A stretch of DNA of 64,000 nucleotides from JAICYJ01 sp045806525 (GTDB taxonomy: Bacteria; Actinomycetota; Thermoleophilia; Gaiellales; JAICJC01), in contig JBJMJD010000054.1 of NCBI GenBank assembly GCA_045806525.1, positions 1 through 64,000 of the forward strand. The letters are read 5' to 3'. The stretch's first letter is position 1, and the number at the start of each line of letters is the position of its first letter. Shown one piece after another: positions 9,600-17,047 of the stretch. The notes under the pieces were generated by a model. The model made no database searches and had not been told where the DNA came from. It worked only from the letters and a program-made list of their open reading frames with translations. Position numbers and translations under genes: made by a program.

Positions 9600-9605
9600 A
9601 TCATA
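9600..9605 (-). promoter_or_regulatory. -10 box TATGAT of the CGNR gene
   Basis: Read on the minus strand, TATGAT is followed by CGGCTC (6 nt) and then the ATG at 9593. This predicts a leaderless transcript. Confidence 0.6.
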
Positions 9606-9615
9606 ACGTCTGTTT

Positions 9616-9649
9616 CATAGATTGTCCATTAGCGTATCTATGGCTAATG
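9616..9649. promoter_or_regulatory. Two interlocked 7-bp inverted repeats, operator candidate
   Basis: CATAGAT (9616-9622) pairs with ATCTATG (9636-9642), and CATTAGC (9627-9633) pairs with GCTAATG (9643-9649). The arms alternate a-b-a'-b', so the two dyads cannot form as simple separate hairpins. The block starts about 11 bp beyond the -10 box of the CGNR gene, covering its -35 region, and lies roughly 90 bp upstream of the carD promoter. Confidence 0.5.
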
Positions 9650-9736
9650 CTTAAGACACCTACGAATCAGTTAGTTTTCATGCTTTTTGCAACGAGTCCC
9701 GTGTGCTCTGGCTGGTTCGCTCGGATGCCGCAAGTC

Positions 9737-9745
9737 TGGTATGAT
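9737..9745 (+). promoter_or_regulatory. Extended -10 promoter of carD
   Basis: TGG-TATGAT is an extended -10 (TGn plus hexamer). The predicted start, about 9752, falls in the middle of an inverted repeat. No convincing -35 is present, as expected for an extended -10. Confidence 0.65.
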
Positions 9746-9746
9746 C

Positions 9747-9762
9747 TACCCCTCTAGGGGTA
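9747..9762. promoter_or_regulatory. 16-bp dyad over the carD transcription start
   Basis: Arms TACCCCT (9747-9753) and AGGGGTA (9756-9762) are separated by CT. The dyad begins one base after the -10 box and is centred on the predicted start, an operator-like position. It could also be a hairpin at the RNA 5' end. Confidence 0.5.
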
Positions 9763-9804
9763 CAAAAACTGCCGGACCGACGCCGGCGAGGAGGTACACG
9801 CTAC

Positions 9805-10299
9805 GTGTATGAGGTTGGGGACAAGGTCGTGTACCCGCATCACGGCGCGGGCACGGTCGTACGCAAGGAAGAGCGCGACGAGCGCGAATATCTGACCATC
9901 CAGATCATTCATAACGATATGACCGTGATGATTCCCTCCGACAGCGCCGATCGGGCCGGCCTCCGAAAGGTGATCGGGGAGGAGACGGTCGAAGAGGTGC
10001 TGGGCGTGCTGGGCGGCGACGGCACCAAGATGCCGAAGAACTGGAACCGCCGGTTCAAGCACAACCGCGACAAGATGAAGACCGGAGACATCTTCGAGCT
10101 GGCCGAGGTCGTGCGCAATCTCGCGCAGCGCGACCAGGAGAAGGGTCTTTCCACCGGCGAGAAGCAGATGTTCTCCAAGGCCAAGCGCATCCTGGCCTCC
10201 GAGCTCATGTACGCAAAGGGCATGGAGGAGGAGGAGGCGCGCGAGTTCCTCGAGGAGGTGCTGGAGGAGATCGGCGCAGCGCGAAAAGCACGCGCCTAG
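9805..10299 (+). CDS. carD: CarD-family RNA polymerase-binding transcription factor
   Basis: CarD binds the RNA polymerase beta subunit and stabilises open complexes, notably at rRNA promoters. The 164-residue protein has the N-terminal Tudor-like RID (YEVGDKVVYPHHGAGTVV) and the helical DNA-binding domain (WNRRFKHNRDKMKTGDIFEL, then STGEKQMFSKAKRILASEL). The GTG start is fixed by a strong GAGGAGGT at 9788-9795, nine bases upstream, making it one of the few genes here with a long leader and classical Shine-Dalgarno. It lies upstream of PIN-TRAM, ispD and ispF, the usual actinobacterial arrangement. Confidence 0.96.
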   Translation: MYEVGDKVVYPHHGAGTVVRKEERDEREYLTIQIIHNDMTVMIPSDSADRAGLRKVIGEETVEEVLGVLGGDGTKMPKNWNRRFKHNRDKMKTGDIFELAEVVRNLAQRDQEKGLSTGEKQMFSKAKRILASELMYAKGMEEEEAREFLEEVLEEIGAARKARA

Positions 10300-10334
10300 A
10301 ACACACTGTCCCGAGCCCGTCCCCGGAGGCCGCG

Positions 10335-10391
10335 ATGGCTGAGCCGGCAGATGGGCGATATACGCCTCCCGAGGAGGGAGCAAGGCGATGA
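10335..10391 (+). CDS. Putative 18-residue leader ORF coupled to the PIN-TRAM gene
   Basis: ATG 10335 is preceded by GGAGG (10325-10329) at 5-nt spacing and opens an 18-codon frame (MAEPADGRYTPPEEGARR). Its TGA overlaps the ATG of the next gene as ATGA. The large gene also has its own GAGGAGGG (10371-10378), which lies inside this frame. Translational coupling is therefore plausible. The peptide is not recognised; it may be regulatory or have no function of its own. Confidence 0.5.
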   Translation: MAEPADGRYTPPEEGARR

Positions 10392-11449
10392 TCCTGGTTT
10401 CACGAATCGTCCTCGCTCTCTTGGCCGCGCTTGGTGCCGTTTACGCGGGTCGTACTTTTGATCTGGTAAACCACTTCGATTCGTCTTCTTACGCGTACAC
10501 CGTGTTCGGCATCATCGTTTTCCTCGCGTTCGCCGTCGGTTGGATGGTCGGCGGACTCGCGGGAAAGGGCCTAGCGCGCGGGTTCAAGAGGGTCGAACGA
10601 GCGGCGCAGGCCCGCAGCGCGGGCGAGCTCACGGTGGGCGCGATCGGCCTGCTGATCGGTCTGCTGGTGTCCGTGCTGCTGTATCTGCCCGTGCACGCGC
10701 TGCCCTACATCGGTAACTGGGTGCTGTTGCCGATGGTGCTGGTGCTGAGCTACCTGTTCGCATTCACGGCCGCCAAGAAGCACCGCGGGATCCTGCGCCT
10801 GGTCGGCGTGCACTCGCTGGGCGACGGCGACCCCGACCTCGAGAACGGCTCCAACGTATCGACGCTGGTGGACACGAGCGCCATCATCGACGGCCGCATC
10901 GCTGACATCGTGCGAACCGGCTTCCTGGGCGGCGAGCTGGTGGTGCCCGAGTTCGTGCTGAAAGAGCTGCAGCAGGTGGCCGACTCGGCCGATCCGCTGA
11001 AGCGGGCACGAGGCCGCCGGGGCCTGCAGGTCGTGCAGGATCTGCGCACCGACGTGCAGGTGGCCACACCCGACGTCGACTTCCCGCAGGTGCCCGACGT
11101 GGACGCGAAGCTGCTGAAGCTGGCCAAGGAACGGGGCATGCCGATCCTGACCACCGACTTCAACCTGAACCGGCTGGCACAGATCCAGGACGTGCAGGTG
11201 CTGAACGTGAACGACCTGGCCAACGCGCTGAAGCCGGCGGTGCTACCGGGCGAGCGGCTGGACGTGCTGCTGATCAAGGAGGGCAAGGAGTCGAACCAGG
11301 GGGTCGGCTATCTGGACGACGGCACCATGGTCGTGGTGGAGCGGGCCCGCGAGCGGATCGGCGAGACGCTGCCGGTGCAGGTGACCTCGGTGCTGCAGCA
11401 GCCCTCCGGCAAGATCATCTTCACGAAGATCGCCGGCGAAAACGACTGA
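10388..11449 (+). CDS. Membrane PIN-TRAM domain protein (YacL-like)
   Basis: The 353-residue protein starts with four transmembrane helices (about 2-20, 38-60, 81-101, 108-128), followed by a PIN nuclease-fold domain (about 157-275; acidic residues D162 and D168 in VDTSAIIDGR) and a C-terminal TRAM RNA-binding domain (about 283-350). Bacillus YacL has the same layout and sits next to the disA-ispD genes. Cleavage of RNA at the membrane is the presumed role; the substrate is unknown. The ATG overlaps the stop of an 18-codon upstream frame. ispD follows after two bases. Confidence 0.9.
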   Translation: MILVSRIVLALLAALGAVYAGRTFDLVNHFDSSSYAYTVFGIIVFLAFAVGWMVGGLAGKGLARGFKRVERAAQARSAGELTVGAIGLLIGLLVSVLLYLPVHALPYIGNWVLLPMVLVLSYLFAFTAAKKHRGILRLVGVHSLGDGDPDLENGSNVSTLVDTSAIIDGRIADIVRTGFLGGELVVPEFVLKELQQVADSADPLKRARGRRGLQVVQDLRTDVQVATPDVDFPQVPDVDAKLLKLAKERGMPILTTDFNLNRLAQIQDVQVLNVNDLANALKPAVLPGERLDVLLIKEGKESNQGVGYLDDGTMVVVERARERIGETLPVQVTSVLQQPSGKIIFTKIAGEND

Positions 11450-11451
11450 CC

Positions 11452-12135
11452 TTGGCCGATCTGCTCACCAGTTGGGCGATCGTAGTGGGGGCGGGCGACG
11501 GTCGCCGGCTGGGCGATGACCGGCCGAAGGCGTTCGTCGGCCTCGGTGACGAGGTGATGCTGGCCCGCTCCGTCAGGATGCTCGACGACCACCCCGCGCT
11601 GGACGGGATCGTGCTGGTGGTGCCCGAGGGCTGGGAGGAGCCGGCGACGCTGCTGGCAGACGACCTGGTCGCAGGCAAGGTGGCCGCGGCCGTGACCGGC
11701 GGCAGCACCCGGGCGGCGTCGGTCGCCGCAGGGCTGGCCGCCGTGCCGGACGACGCCGACCTGATCCTTGTGCACGACGCCGCGCGGCCGTTCGCGACAC
11801 CCGAGCTGGTGTCACGCGTGCTGGAGGCGCTCGGCCAGGCCGACGGCGCGGTTCCCGGCGTGCCCGTGACCGACACCGTCAAGCGCGTCAGCGCGGGCTT
11901 CGTGGTGGAGACACCCGACCGCTCTGCGCTGGTGGCGGTACAGACGCCCCAGGGGTTCCGTGCCGACATGCTGCGCCGCGCCTACGCGCGGCCGGCCGAG
12001 CTGCTGGCTGCGGCCACCGACTGCGCATCGCTGGTGGAGGCGGCCGGCGGCAGGGTCGCAGTCGTCGCAGGGGACGCCGCCAACCTCAAGGTGACCACCC
12101 CCGACGACCTGGCGGAGGCGCGTCGCCGGTGCTGA
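11452..12135 (+). CDS. ispD: 2-C-methyl-D-erythritol 4-phosphate cytidylyltransferase IspD
   Basis: IspD joins CTP and MEP to give CDP-ME in the non-mevalonate isoprenoid pathway. The 227-residue protein has the nucleotide-binding N-terminus WAIVVGAGDGRRLGDDRPKA (a diverged form of the AAGxGxRMG...PK signature), the LVHDAARPF motif near residue 106 and TDTVKRV. TTG 11452 is the chosen start, two bases after the preceding stop. It overlaps the PHP gene by 7 bp and is near ispF, which catalyses a later step of the pathway. Confidence 0.94.
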   Translation: MADLLTSWAIVVGAGDGRRLGDDRPKAFVGLGDEVMLARSVRMLDDHPALDGIVLVVPEGWEEPATLLADDLVAGKVAAAVTGGSTRAASVAAGLAAVPDDADLILVHDAARPFATPELVSRVLEALGQADGAVPGVPVTDTVKRVSAGFVVETPDRSALVAVQTPQGFRADMLRRAYARPAELLAAATDCASLVEAAGGRVAVVAGDAANLKVTTPDDLAEARRRC

Positions 12136-12953
12136 CCGACTACCACATGCACCTGGTCGAGGACGACCTGCCCTACGGCGACGACAGCTTCACGCTCGAG
12201 CACGTCGGTCGCTACGTGACGGCTGCGGCCGACGCCGGCATCGACGAGATCGGCTTCACCGATCACGTCTACCGCTTCGCCGAGGCGCGCGACTGGTTCG
12301 ACCACGCGCTCTGGCAGGCCGATGCGGTGGGCGACCTGGGCCGCTACCACGGGGCCGTGGCGGCAGCGCGGGAGGCCGGCCTGCCGGTGAGGGTGGCGCT
12401 CGAGGTCGACTATCTGCGCGGTCGCGAGCAGCAGATCGGTGAGGTGGTCGGGCGGTTCGAGTGGGACTACCTGCTGGGCTCGGTGCACTGGGTGGCCGGC
12501 TTGGCAGTGGACTGGGAGCGGGCGCCGATCTGGGATCGATACCCGGTGGACGAGGTCTGGCGTCTCTACTGCGAGGACCTCTGCCTGGCGGCGGCCAGCG
12601 GCATCTACGACTCGATGGCGCACCCGGATCTGGCCAAGGTGTTCGGGCAGCGGCCGCAGCGGCCGCAGACGCTGTACCGTCAGATCGCCGACGCGTTCCA
12701 GGCGGCCGGGGTCTGCGCCGAGGTGTCGTCGGCCGGGTACCGGCGGACGCTCGACGAGCTGTACCCGGATCCGGAGCTGCTGGGGATGCTGCAGGAGCGG
12801 GACGTGCCGGTGACGCTGGGGTCGGACGCGCACGCGCCGGAGCGGGTGGGACGCGACTTCCCGCGGGCGCTGGCGGAGCTGCATGCGGCGGGGTACCGGA
12901 CGCTGACCGTGTTCGATGGCCGGGAACGGCGGCAGGAGGTGTTCGATGCCTGA
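12129..12953 (+). CDS. PHP-domain phosphatase, histidinol-phosphatase-like
   Basis: A 274-residue metal-dependent phosphoesterase with the PHP opening motif DYHMHL (residues 4-9), a second metal site in GFTDHVYRF and a late one in LGSDAHAPERVG. The sequence resembles the HisK/HisJ-type histidinol phosphatases, which remove phosphate in histidine synthesis. No histidine genes are nearby, and many PHP proteins of this type act on other small phosphates, so the substrate is left open. The GTG start overlaps ispD by 7 bp and the stop overlaps ispF by 8 bp, which points to one transcript. Confidence 0.82.
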   Translation: MLTDYHMHLVEDDLPYGDDSFTLEHVGRYVTAAADAGIDEIGFTDHVYRFAEARDWFDHALWQADAVGDLGRYHGAVAAAREAGLPVRVALEVDYLRGREQQIGEVVGRFEWDYLLGSVHWVAGLAVDWERAPIWDRYPVDEVWRLYCEDLCLAAASGIYDSMAHPDLAKVFGQRPQRPQTLYRQIADAFQAAGVCAEVSSAGYRRTLDELYPDPELLGMLQERDVPVTLGSDAHAPERVGRDFPRALAELHAAGYRTLTVFDGRERRQEVFDA

Positions 12954-13434
12954 GCGGCTGCGGGTGGGGATCGGCTTCGACGCGCACGCGTTTGCGGACG
13001 GGCGGCGGCTGGTGCTGGCCGGGGTCGAGATCCCGTCGGAGAGGGGGCTGGCGGGGCACTCCGACGCGGATCTGATCAGCCATGCCGTCACCGATGCGCT
13101 GCTGGGGGCGGCGGGCGGCGCCGACATCGGCGAGCTCTACCCGTCCGATGATGCGGCGCTCGAGGGAGCATCCAGCGTGGAGCTGCTGCGGCGGTCGTGG
13201 GCGACGCTGGCCGAGCGAGGCTGGAGCATCGTCAACGTGGACGCGATCGTGATCATGCAGGAGCCGCGGCTGGCACCGCACCGCCAAGCGATGCGGGAGG
13301 CGCTGGCGGCAGCGCTGGGCGTCGATCAGGAGCGGGTTACGGTGCGCGCGTCCACCACCGACTTGCTCGGGTTCACAGGGCGCGGGGAAGGCGCGGCCTG
13401 CCAGGCGGTGGCGCTGCTGGAGGGGCCGCAGTAG
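12946..13434 (+). CDS. ispF: 2-C-methyl-D-erythritol 2,4-cyclodiphosphate synthase IspF
   Basis: IspF cyclises CDP-ME 2-phosphate to MEcPP. The 162-residue protein has the metal ligands D12 and H14 in GIGFDAHAF, the AGHSDADLISHAVTDALLGA helix and TTDLLGFTGRGEG near the C-terminus. The ATG at 12946 follows AGGAGGT (12934-12940) at 5-nt spacing. The frame extends ten codons upstream but the signature and ribosome site favour this ATG. IspE, needed between IspD and IspF, is not in the window. Confidence 0.96.
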   Translation: MPERLRVGIGFDAHAFADGRRLVLAGVEIPSERGLAGHSDADLISHAVTDALLGAAGGADIGELYPSDDAALEGASSVELLRRSWATLAERGWSIVNVDAIVIMQEPRLAPHRQAMREALAAALGVDQERVTVRASTTDLLGFTGRGEGAACQAVALLEGPQ

Positions 13435-14127
13435 GTGCAGCCGGGAGTCGTCTCCTTCGACCTGGACGGGACGCTGTGGGAGTTCGCACCGATGATGGAC
13501 GGGGCGCTGGCCGCGGCCATCGACTCGCTGGAGCGGCGGCACCCCGAGCTCGCGGGTCGCCTCACGGTGGCCGACCTGCATCGCCACCGTGAGCTGGTGG
13601 GACAGGCTATGCAGGGCACGCTCGAGCAGCTGCGCCGTGAGTCGTTCCGGCAAGCGCTGACCTCGGTGGGAGGCGACCCGCAGCTGGCCGAGTGGCTGGG
13701 CGATGAGCTGCTGGCCGCGCGCGCCGACGTGGTCGGTGTGCACTCGGACGTGGAGCCGGTGGTGGACGAGCTGCTGGCGCGGGGTCACGTGGTGGGGGCG
13801 ATCACGAACGGCAACTTTCCGTTCGAGCAGCTGGCGGTTTCGGATCGGTTCGCGTTCGTCGTCCACGCCGAGCACGTTGGGGAGATGAAGCCCGCGGCGG
13901 CGCCGTTTCGCCGCGCGGCCGAGTTGGCAGGCGCCGATGTCGTGCGCTGGGTCCACGTTGGCGACGAGATCGGCACCGATGTAGAGGGTGCGCAGGCCTA
14001 CGGGATGCTGGCCGTGTGGCTGAACCGGTCGCGGCGGCCGGTGCCCGAGGGTGTCCACCCGGACGGCGAGATCGCGTCGCTACACGAGCTGCCGGATCTG
14101 GTCGACAGGCTGCTGGCAGACCGCTAA
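13435..14127 (+). CDS. HAD-superfamily hydrolase
   Basis: A 230-residue HAD phosphatase with motif I SFDLDGTLW (nucleophile D9, acid/base D11), an alpha-helical cap (about 20-100), motif II AITNGNF, and motif III/IV around GEMKPAAAPF and HVGDEIGTDVEGA. The motifs are complete, so it should be active, but the substrate cannot be deduced. The GTG start follows the ispF stop with no gap, suggesting coupled translation. It overlaps the end of mutY by 4 bp in convergent orientation. Confidence 0.85.
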   Translation: MQPGVVSFDLDGTLWEFAPMMDGALAAAIDSLERRHPELAGRLTVADLHRHRELVGQAMQGTLEQLRRESFRQALTSVGGDPQLAEWLGDELLAARADVVGVHSDVEPVVDELLARGHVVGAITNGNFPFEQLAVSDRFAFVVHAEHVGEMKPAAAPFRRAAELAGADVVRWVHVGDEIGTDVEGAQAYGMLAVWLNRSRRPVPEGVHPDGEIASLHELPDLVDRLLADR

Positions 14128-14900
14128 CCGGGCAGGGTGGCGACGCCCTCCGACACCTCCGCCAGACCGTCGACGACCAGCGCGTCCAGCGCCTCGCTGT
14201 CGTCCAGGTCGGCAACAACCACGCGCTGCAACGCCACCAGCCGCTTGAGCACGGCGCTTCGGCGCTGCCGGAACGATCCTTCAAAGCGGGACTGCTTGCG
14301 CAGCGGGGCGAAGGTCATGCCGGCCGACGGGCAACCCGCGGCAAGCGGGCACAGCTCGCAGCGCGGGCGGCGAGCGATGCAGATGCCGCTGCCCAGGTCG
14401 AACAGGGCCTGATTCCACTCGTAGGCGCGGCCGGGCGGCGGCGGCAGATCGGGATCGCCGAGTGCGCGGCCCAGTACGCGGCGGGCGTTGACGTCGGGGG
14501 CGGCCACCTGGTCGCCGAAGGCAAAGCAGGCGATGGCGGCGGCGGTGTAGGGACCGACGCCGGGCAGCGCGCGCAGCTCGGCGTGATCGCGAGGGAATCC
14601 GCCCCGCTCCGTCAACGCCTGGGCGCAGCGGTGCAGATTGATCGCGCGGCGGTTGTAGCCGAGGCCCGACCAGGCCTCGATCACCTCGGACGGCGTCGCC
14701 GCCGCGAGCGCGGCCGCGTCCGGCCAGCGCTCGAGCCAGGCCAGGTAGCGCGGCACGACCCGCGAGACCTGCGTCTGCTGCAGCATCACCTCCGAGACGA
14801 GGATCGCGTAGGGGTCGTGCGTGTGGCGCCAGGGCAGATCCCGCCCGTTCTGCGCGTACCACGCCAGGACGGCGTTCGTCGCCTCTGCGGCGGTCAACAT
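14124..14900 (-). CDS. mutY: A/G-specific adenine DNA glycosylase MutY (short form)
   Basis: MutY removes adenine mispaired with 8-oxoguanine. The 258-residue protein has the catalytic Glu37 (SEVMLQQTQV), the HhH LPGVGPYTA at 112-120, the catalytic Asp136 (PDVNARRV) and a complete 4Fe-4S loop with C174, C181, C184 and C190 (x6, x2, x5). The Nudix-like C-terminal domain of full-length MutY (about 350 residues) is largely missing. An Asp and Glu in the right places argue for MutY over endonuclease III. ATG 14900 lies 6 nt after a TAGCGT box, so the mRNA is probably leaderless. Confidence 0.92.
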   Translation of the reverse strand: MLTAAEATNAVLAWYAQNGRDLPWRHTHDPYAILVSEVMLQQTQVSRVVPRYLAWLERWPDAAALAAATPSEVIEAWSGLGYNRRAINLHRCAQALTERGGFPRDHAELRALPGVGPYTAAAIACFAFGDQVAAPDVNARRVLGRALGDPDLPPPPGRAYEWNQALFDLGSGICIARRPRCELCPLAAGCPSAGMTFAPLRKQSRFEGSFRQRRSAVLKRLVALQRVVVADLDDSEALDALVVDGLAEVSEGVATLPG

Positions 14901-14906
14901 GGGCGC

Positions 14907-14912
14907 ACGCTA
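14907..14912 (-). promoter_or_regulatory. -10 box TAGCGT of mutY
   Basis: On the minus strand TAGCGT is followed by six bases and the mutY ATG, predicting a leaderless mRNA. Confidence 0.5.
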
Positions 14913-14926
14913 CCGCCGGTGCCGGA

Positions 14927-15571
14927 TCAGTTGTGGTGCCAGCGGTGCTCGTAGAGCACCCAGGTGCGTGTCGCCGGCCGGTAGCGATAGTGGCGGATCA
15001 GTTCGAACTGGGGGCAGCAGAGCGGCGCGCTCCCGGTCAGCTCTCCCTGGTGGACGTTGATCTCCAGCGCCGGGTCGTGAGCCGATGCGAGCTGGGCGAG
15101 CTTGATCGTCACGCTGTCGTAGCTGTACGTGTGGCCGTTGTGGCGCAGCTTCGGGTACGGCGGCGCGTATGTCCAGAACCGATGCACCCGCTGGCCGTTC
15201 CAGCCGCGGATGCCGGCGTAGGTCGGGGATCCGGCGGTGCCGCCGATGTTCCCGAAGTAGAACACCTCGTCGCGGCCGGGCCGCGCGTTCATGTCCTCGA
15301 CCTTGACGTCCGACACCGTCATGAACTCGACGCGCGGGCTGATCCGGGCGAACACGCGGGTGCCGCCTTCGCGGTCGACCACCCGCAGCCAGCGGTGACC
15401 GATCGGCGTTGAGCGGTTCTTCACCAGCTGGACGAGCTCACGATGCGAATCGCGGTCCAGGTTCGCGTGCCACGTGTGAACGACACTGGCCGCCCCCGCC
15501 GGCGCAGCCGTGGCCAGTGCCACTGCCAGCACTGCCACGGAGCACGCGAACGGCCGCCTCATGCCGCACAT
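14927..15571 (-). CDS. Secreted protein of unknown function
   Basis: A 214-residue protein with a clear signal peptide (RR, then FACSVAVLAVALATAAPAGA). The mature part has repeated beta-strand-like stretches such as HTWHANLDRDSHRELVQLVK and DRDSH, which resemble VCBS/FG-GAP-type calcium-binding propeller segments but do not give a clear family match. ATG 15571 has GGAG four bases upstream; ATG 15562 is an alternative that shortens the signal by three residues. It is divergent from another secreted protein, with about 94 bp between the two starts. Not recognised further. Confidence 0.65.
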   Translation of the reverse strand: MCGMRRPFACSVAVLAVALATAAPAGAASVVHTWHANLDRDSHRELVQLVKNRSTPIGHRWLRVVDREGGTRVFARISPRVEFMTVSDVKVEDMNARPGRDEVFYFGNIGGTAGSPTYAGIRGWNGQRVHRFWTYAPPYPKLRHNGHTYSYDSVTIKLAQLASAHDPALEINVHQGELTGSAPLCCPQFELIRHYRYRPATRTWVLYEHRWHHN

Positions 15572-15665
15572 CCTACTCCGCGGTCGAGGGGTTCTCCCGA
15601 TGCCCTGGCGAGGCGGCGTTCGTAGCTTTGAGTCGTCCGCATGTACGAGACGACTGGAGGATGAG

Positions 15666-16577
15666 ATGAGCACACGAAAGCGCATTGCCGCGGTGATCGT
15701 GCCACTGGCCGTCGTGGCAGCTGTCACGGCGACCGCCTGGGCGTCGGTCGCCGACACCCCTGTCCGCGCCGGGCGCTCCCATGAGGAGCTTCCATCGGCC
15801 GACGGGGACGCCGGATACCTCGCCTGGACACAGAACAGCGCTGCCAGGCCGAGGCACTACGACGCCTTCGAGTCGCTGTCGGGTGCGCCCAAGGTGATGG
15901 TGAACGCCACCGGCACCAGCGGCTACAACGGCGGCATCGACGGCACCACGCTCGTGTACCAGCAGGTCAGGCGCGGGCAGTCGGATCTGCGCCTGTTCGA
16001 CCTGGCCACGCACCAGCGTTCGATCCCGGCGGGCGTGAACACGCCGCAGTGGGAGTGGCGGCCGTCCATCTCGGGCGCGTGGCTGATGTTCGGCCGCGAG
16101 ACGCTGCGGACGCGCCCGGTCAAGACCCGGGTGCTCCTGCACAACACCGCCACGTCCCAGACGATTACGCTGGTCGACGCACCCGGGCTCTCCGAGCCGG
16201 GACAGGTGAACGGCGACTACGCCGTCTATACCCACTGCGGCCGGGTGACGTGCAACGTGTTCCGCTACCAGATCAGCACCGGACACCGGATGAAGATGCC
16301 CAACACCCTGTCGCGGCGCGTGCAATACGCTCCGTCGGTCAGCGCCGACGGCACGGTGTACTACGCCTCGAGCCGGTTCACGTGTGGCAAGGACGTCCGC
16401 ATCCGCCGCTTCGTGGCGGGTGACACCGTCGCCTCACTGATGACGATCCTGCCCGCAGGGCGGGACATCAACACCACCTACGCGGACGACATGACCGACG
16501 GCACGACCCGGGTGCTGCACGACCGCGCCTCGTGCACGGGCAGCTCCGACGACATCTACCAGGTCGTCGACCCGTAG
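15666..16577 (+). CDS. Secreted protein, TolB-like beta-propeller features
   Basis: A 303-residue protein with an N-terminal signal segment (STRKRIAAVIVPLAVVAAVT) and a mature part of repeated blocks of the kind YLAWTQ, TLVYQQV, WLMFGRE, YAVYTHC, VYYASSRFTC, which look like blades of a TolB/WD40-like propeller. Four cysteines in the C-terminal half could form disulfides outside the cell. No enzymatic motif is visible. ATG 15666 is fixed by GGAGG (15656-15660) at 5-nt spacing. The frame is open upstream but that part is non-coding by context. A large hairpin follows the gene. Confidence 0.65.
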   Translation: MSTRKRIAAVIVPLAVVAAVTATAWASVADTPVRAGRSHEELPSADGDAGYLAWTQNSAARPRHYDAFESLSGAPKVMVNATGTSGYNGGIDGTTLVYQQVRRGQSDLRLFDLATHQRSIPAGVNTPQWEWRPSISGAWLMFGRETLRTRPVKTRVLLHNTATSQTITLVDAPGLSEPGQVNGDYAVYTHCGRVTCNVFRYQISTGHRMKMPNTLSRRVQYAPSVSADGTVYYASSRFTCGKDVRIRRFVAGDTVASLMTILPAGRDINTTYADDMTDGTTRVLHDRASCTGSSDDIYQVVDP

Positions 16578-16589
16578 CGGCTGTTGGAT

Positions 16590-16630
16590 CTCCGGCCGCA
16601 TGCCCGCCTCGCGGCGGCTTGCGGCCGGAG
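16590..16630 (+). terminator. Terminator-like hairpin
   Basis: A perfect 11-bp stem (CTCCGGCCGCA at 16590-16600 with 16620-16630) encloses a loop that itself folds as CCGC-CTC-GCGG. No U-run follows, so termination may be Rho-assisted or the structure may only protect the RNA end. Confidence 0.55.
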
Positions 16631-16680
16631 GTCGCCGAGTCTAACCCCCGGGGAGAGCCCATTCCTGAGACAATCCAGCC

Positions 16681-17040
16681 GTGGCCGACGGGCTTGACGA
16701 ACAGGACTGGAAGGCGCTGCGCGAGGCCGGCACCGAGCAGGATGCGCCGCCCGGCCAGGTGCTCGTGCGTGAGGGGGCGACGGGCGGCTCGCTGTTCGTG
16801 ATCCTGAGCGGCACCGTTGCCATCACCCGCGGCGGTCGCCGCGTCGGCGGCCTCGGTGAGGGAGACCTGTTCGGCGAGGTGGCGTTGCTCGAGGGAGGCG
16901 CCCGCACCGCATCTGCGATCGTCGAGCAGGATGCGCGTGTGCTGGTGGTGCCCGCCAGCGCGGTGCGCGCGCTCTTCGACTCGCGTCCGGCGCTGCGCGA
17001 CCGCATGCTGCGGGAGGCCGAGGCGCGCTTGCTAGCGTAG
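16681..17040 (+). CDS. Stand-alone cyclic-nucleotide-binding-fold protein
   Basis: A 119-residue protein that is little more than one CNB domain: PGQVLVREGATGGSLFVILS, then the phosphate-binding cassette FGEVALLEGGARTASAIV with its Glu and Arg. There is no DNA-binding or kinase domain, so it must act through a partner or merely bind a ligand. The GTG start lies four residues before the conserved region begins. It precedes gltX by seven bases and may be cotranscribed with it; a link to tRNA charging is not known. Confidence 0.82.
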   Translation: MADGLDEQDWKALREAGTEQDAPPGQVLVREGATGGSLFVILSGTVAITRGGRRVGGLGEGDLFGEVALLEGGARTASAIVEQDARVLVVPASAVRALFDSRPALRDRMLREAEARLLA

Positions 17041-17047
17041 GCGCGAC

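Noticed and set aside
12256..14058. A 600-codon open frame on the minus strand across the PHP, ispF and HAD genes
   Set aside because: Those three genes have clear motifs; the antisense frame is Arg/Pro-rich without any motif.
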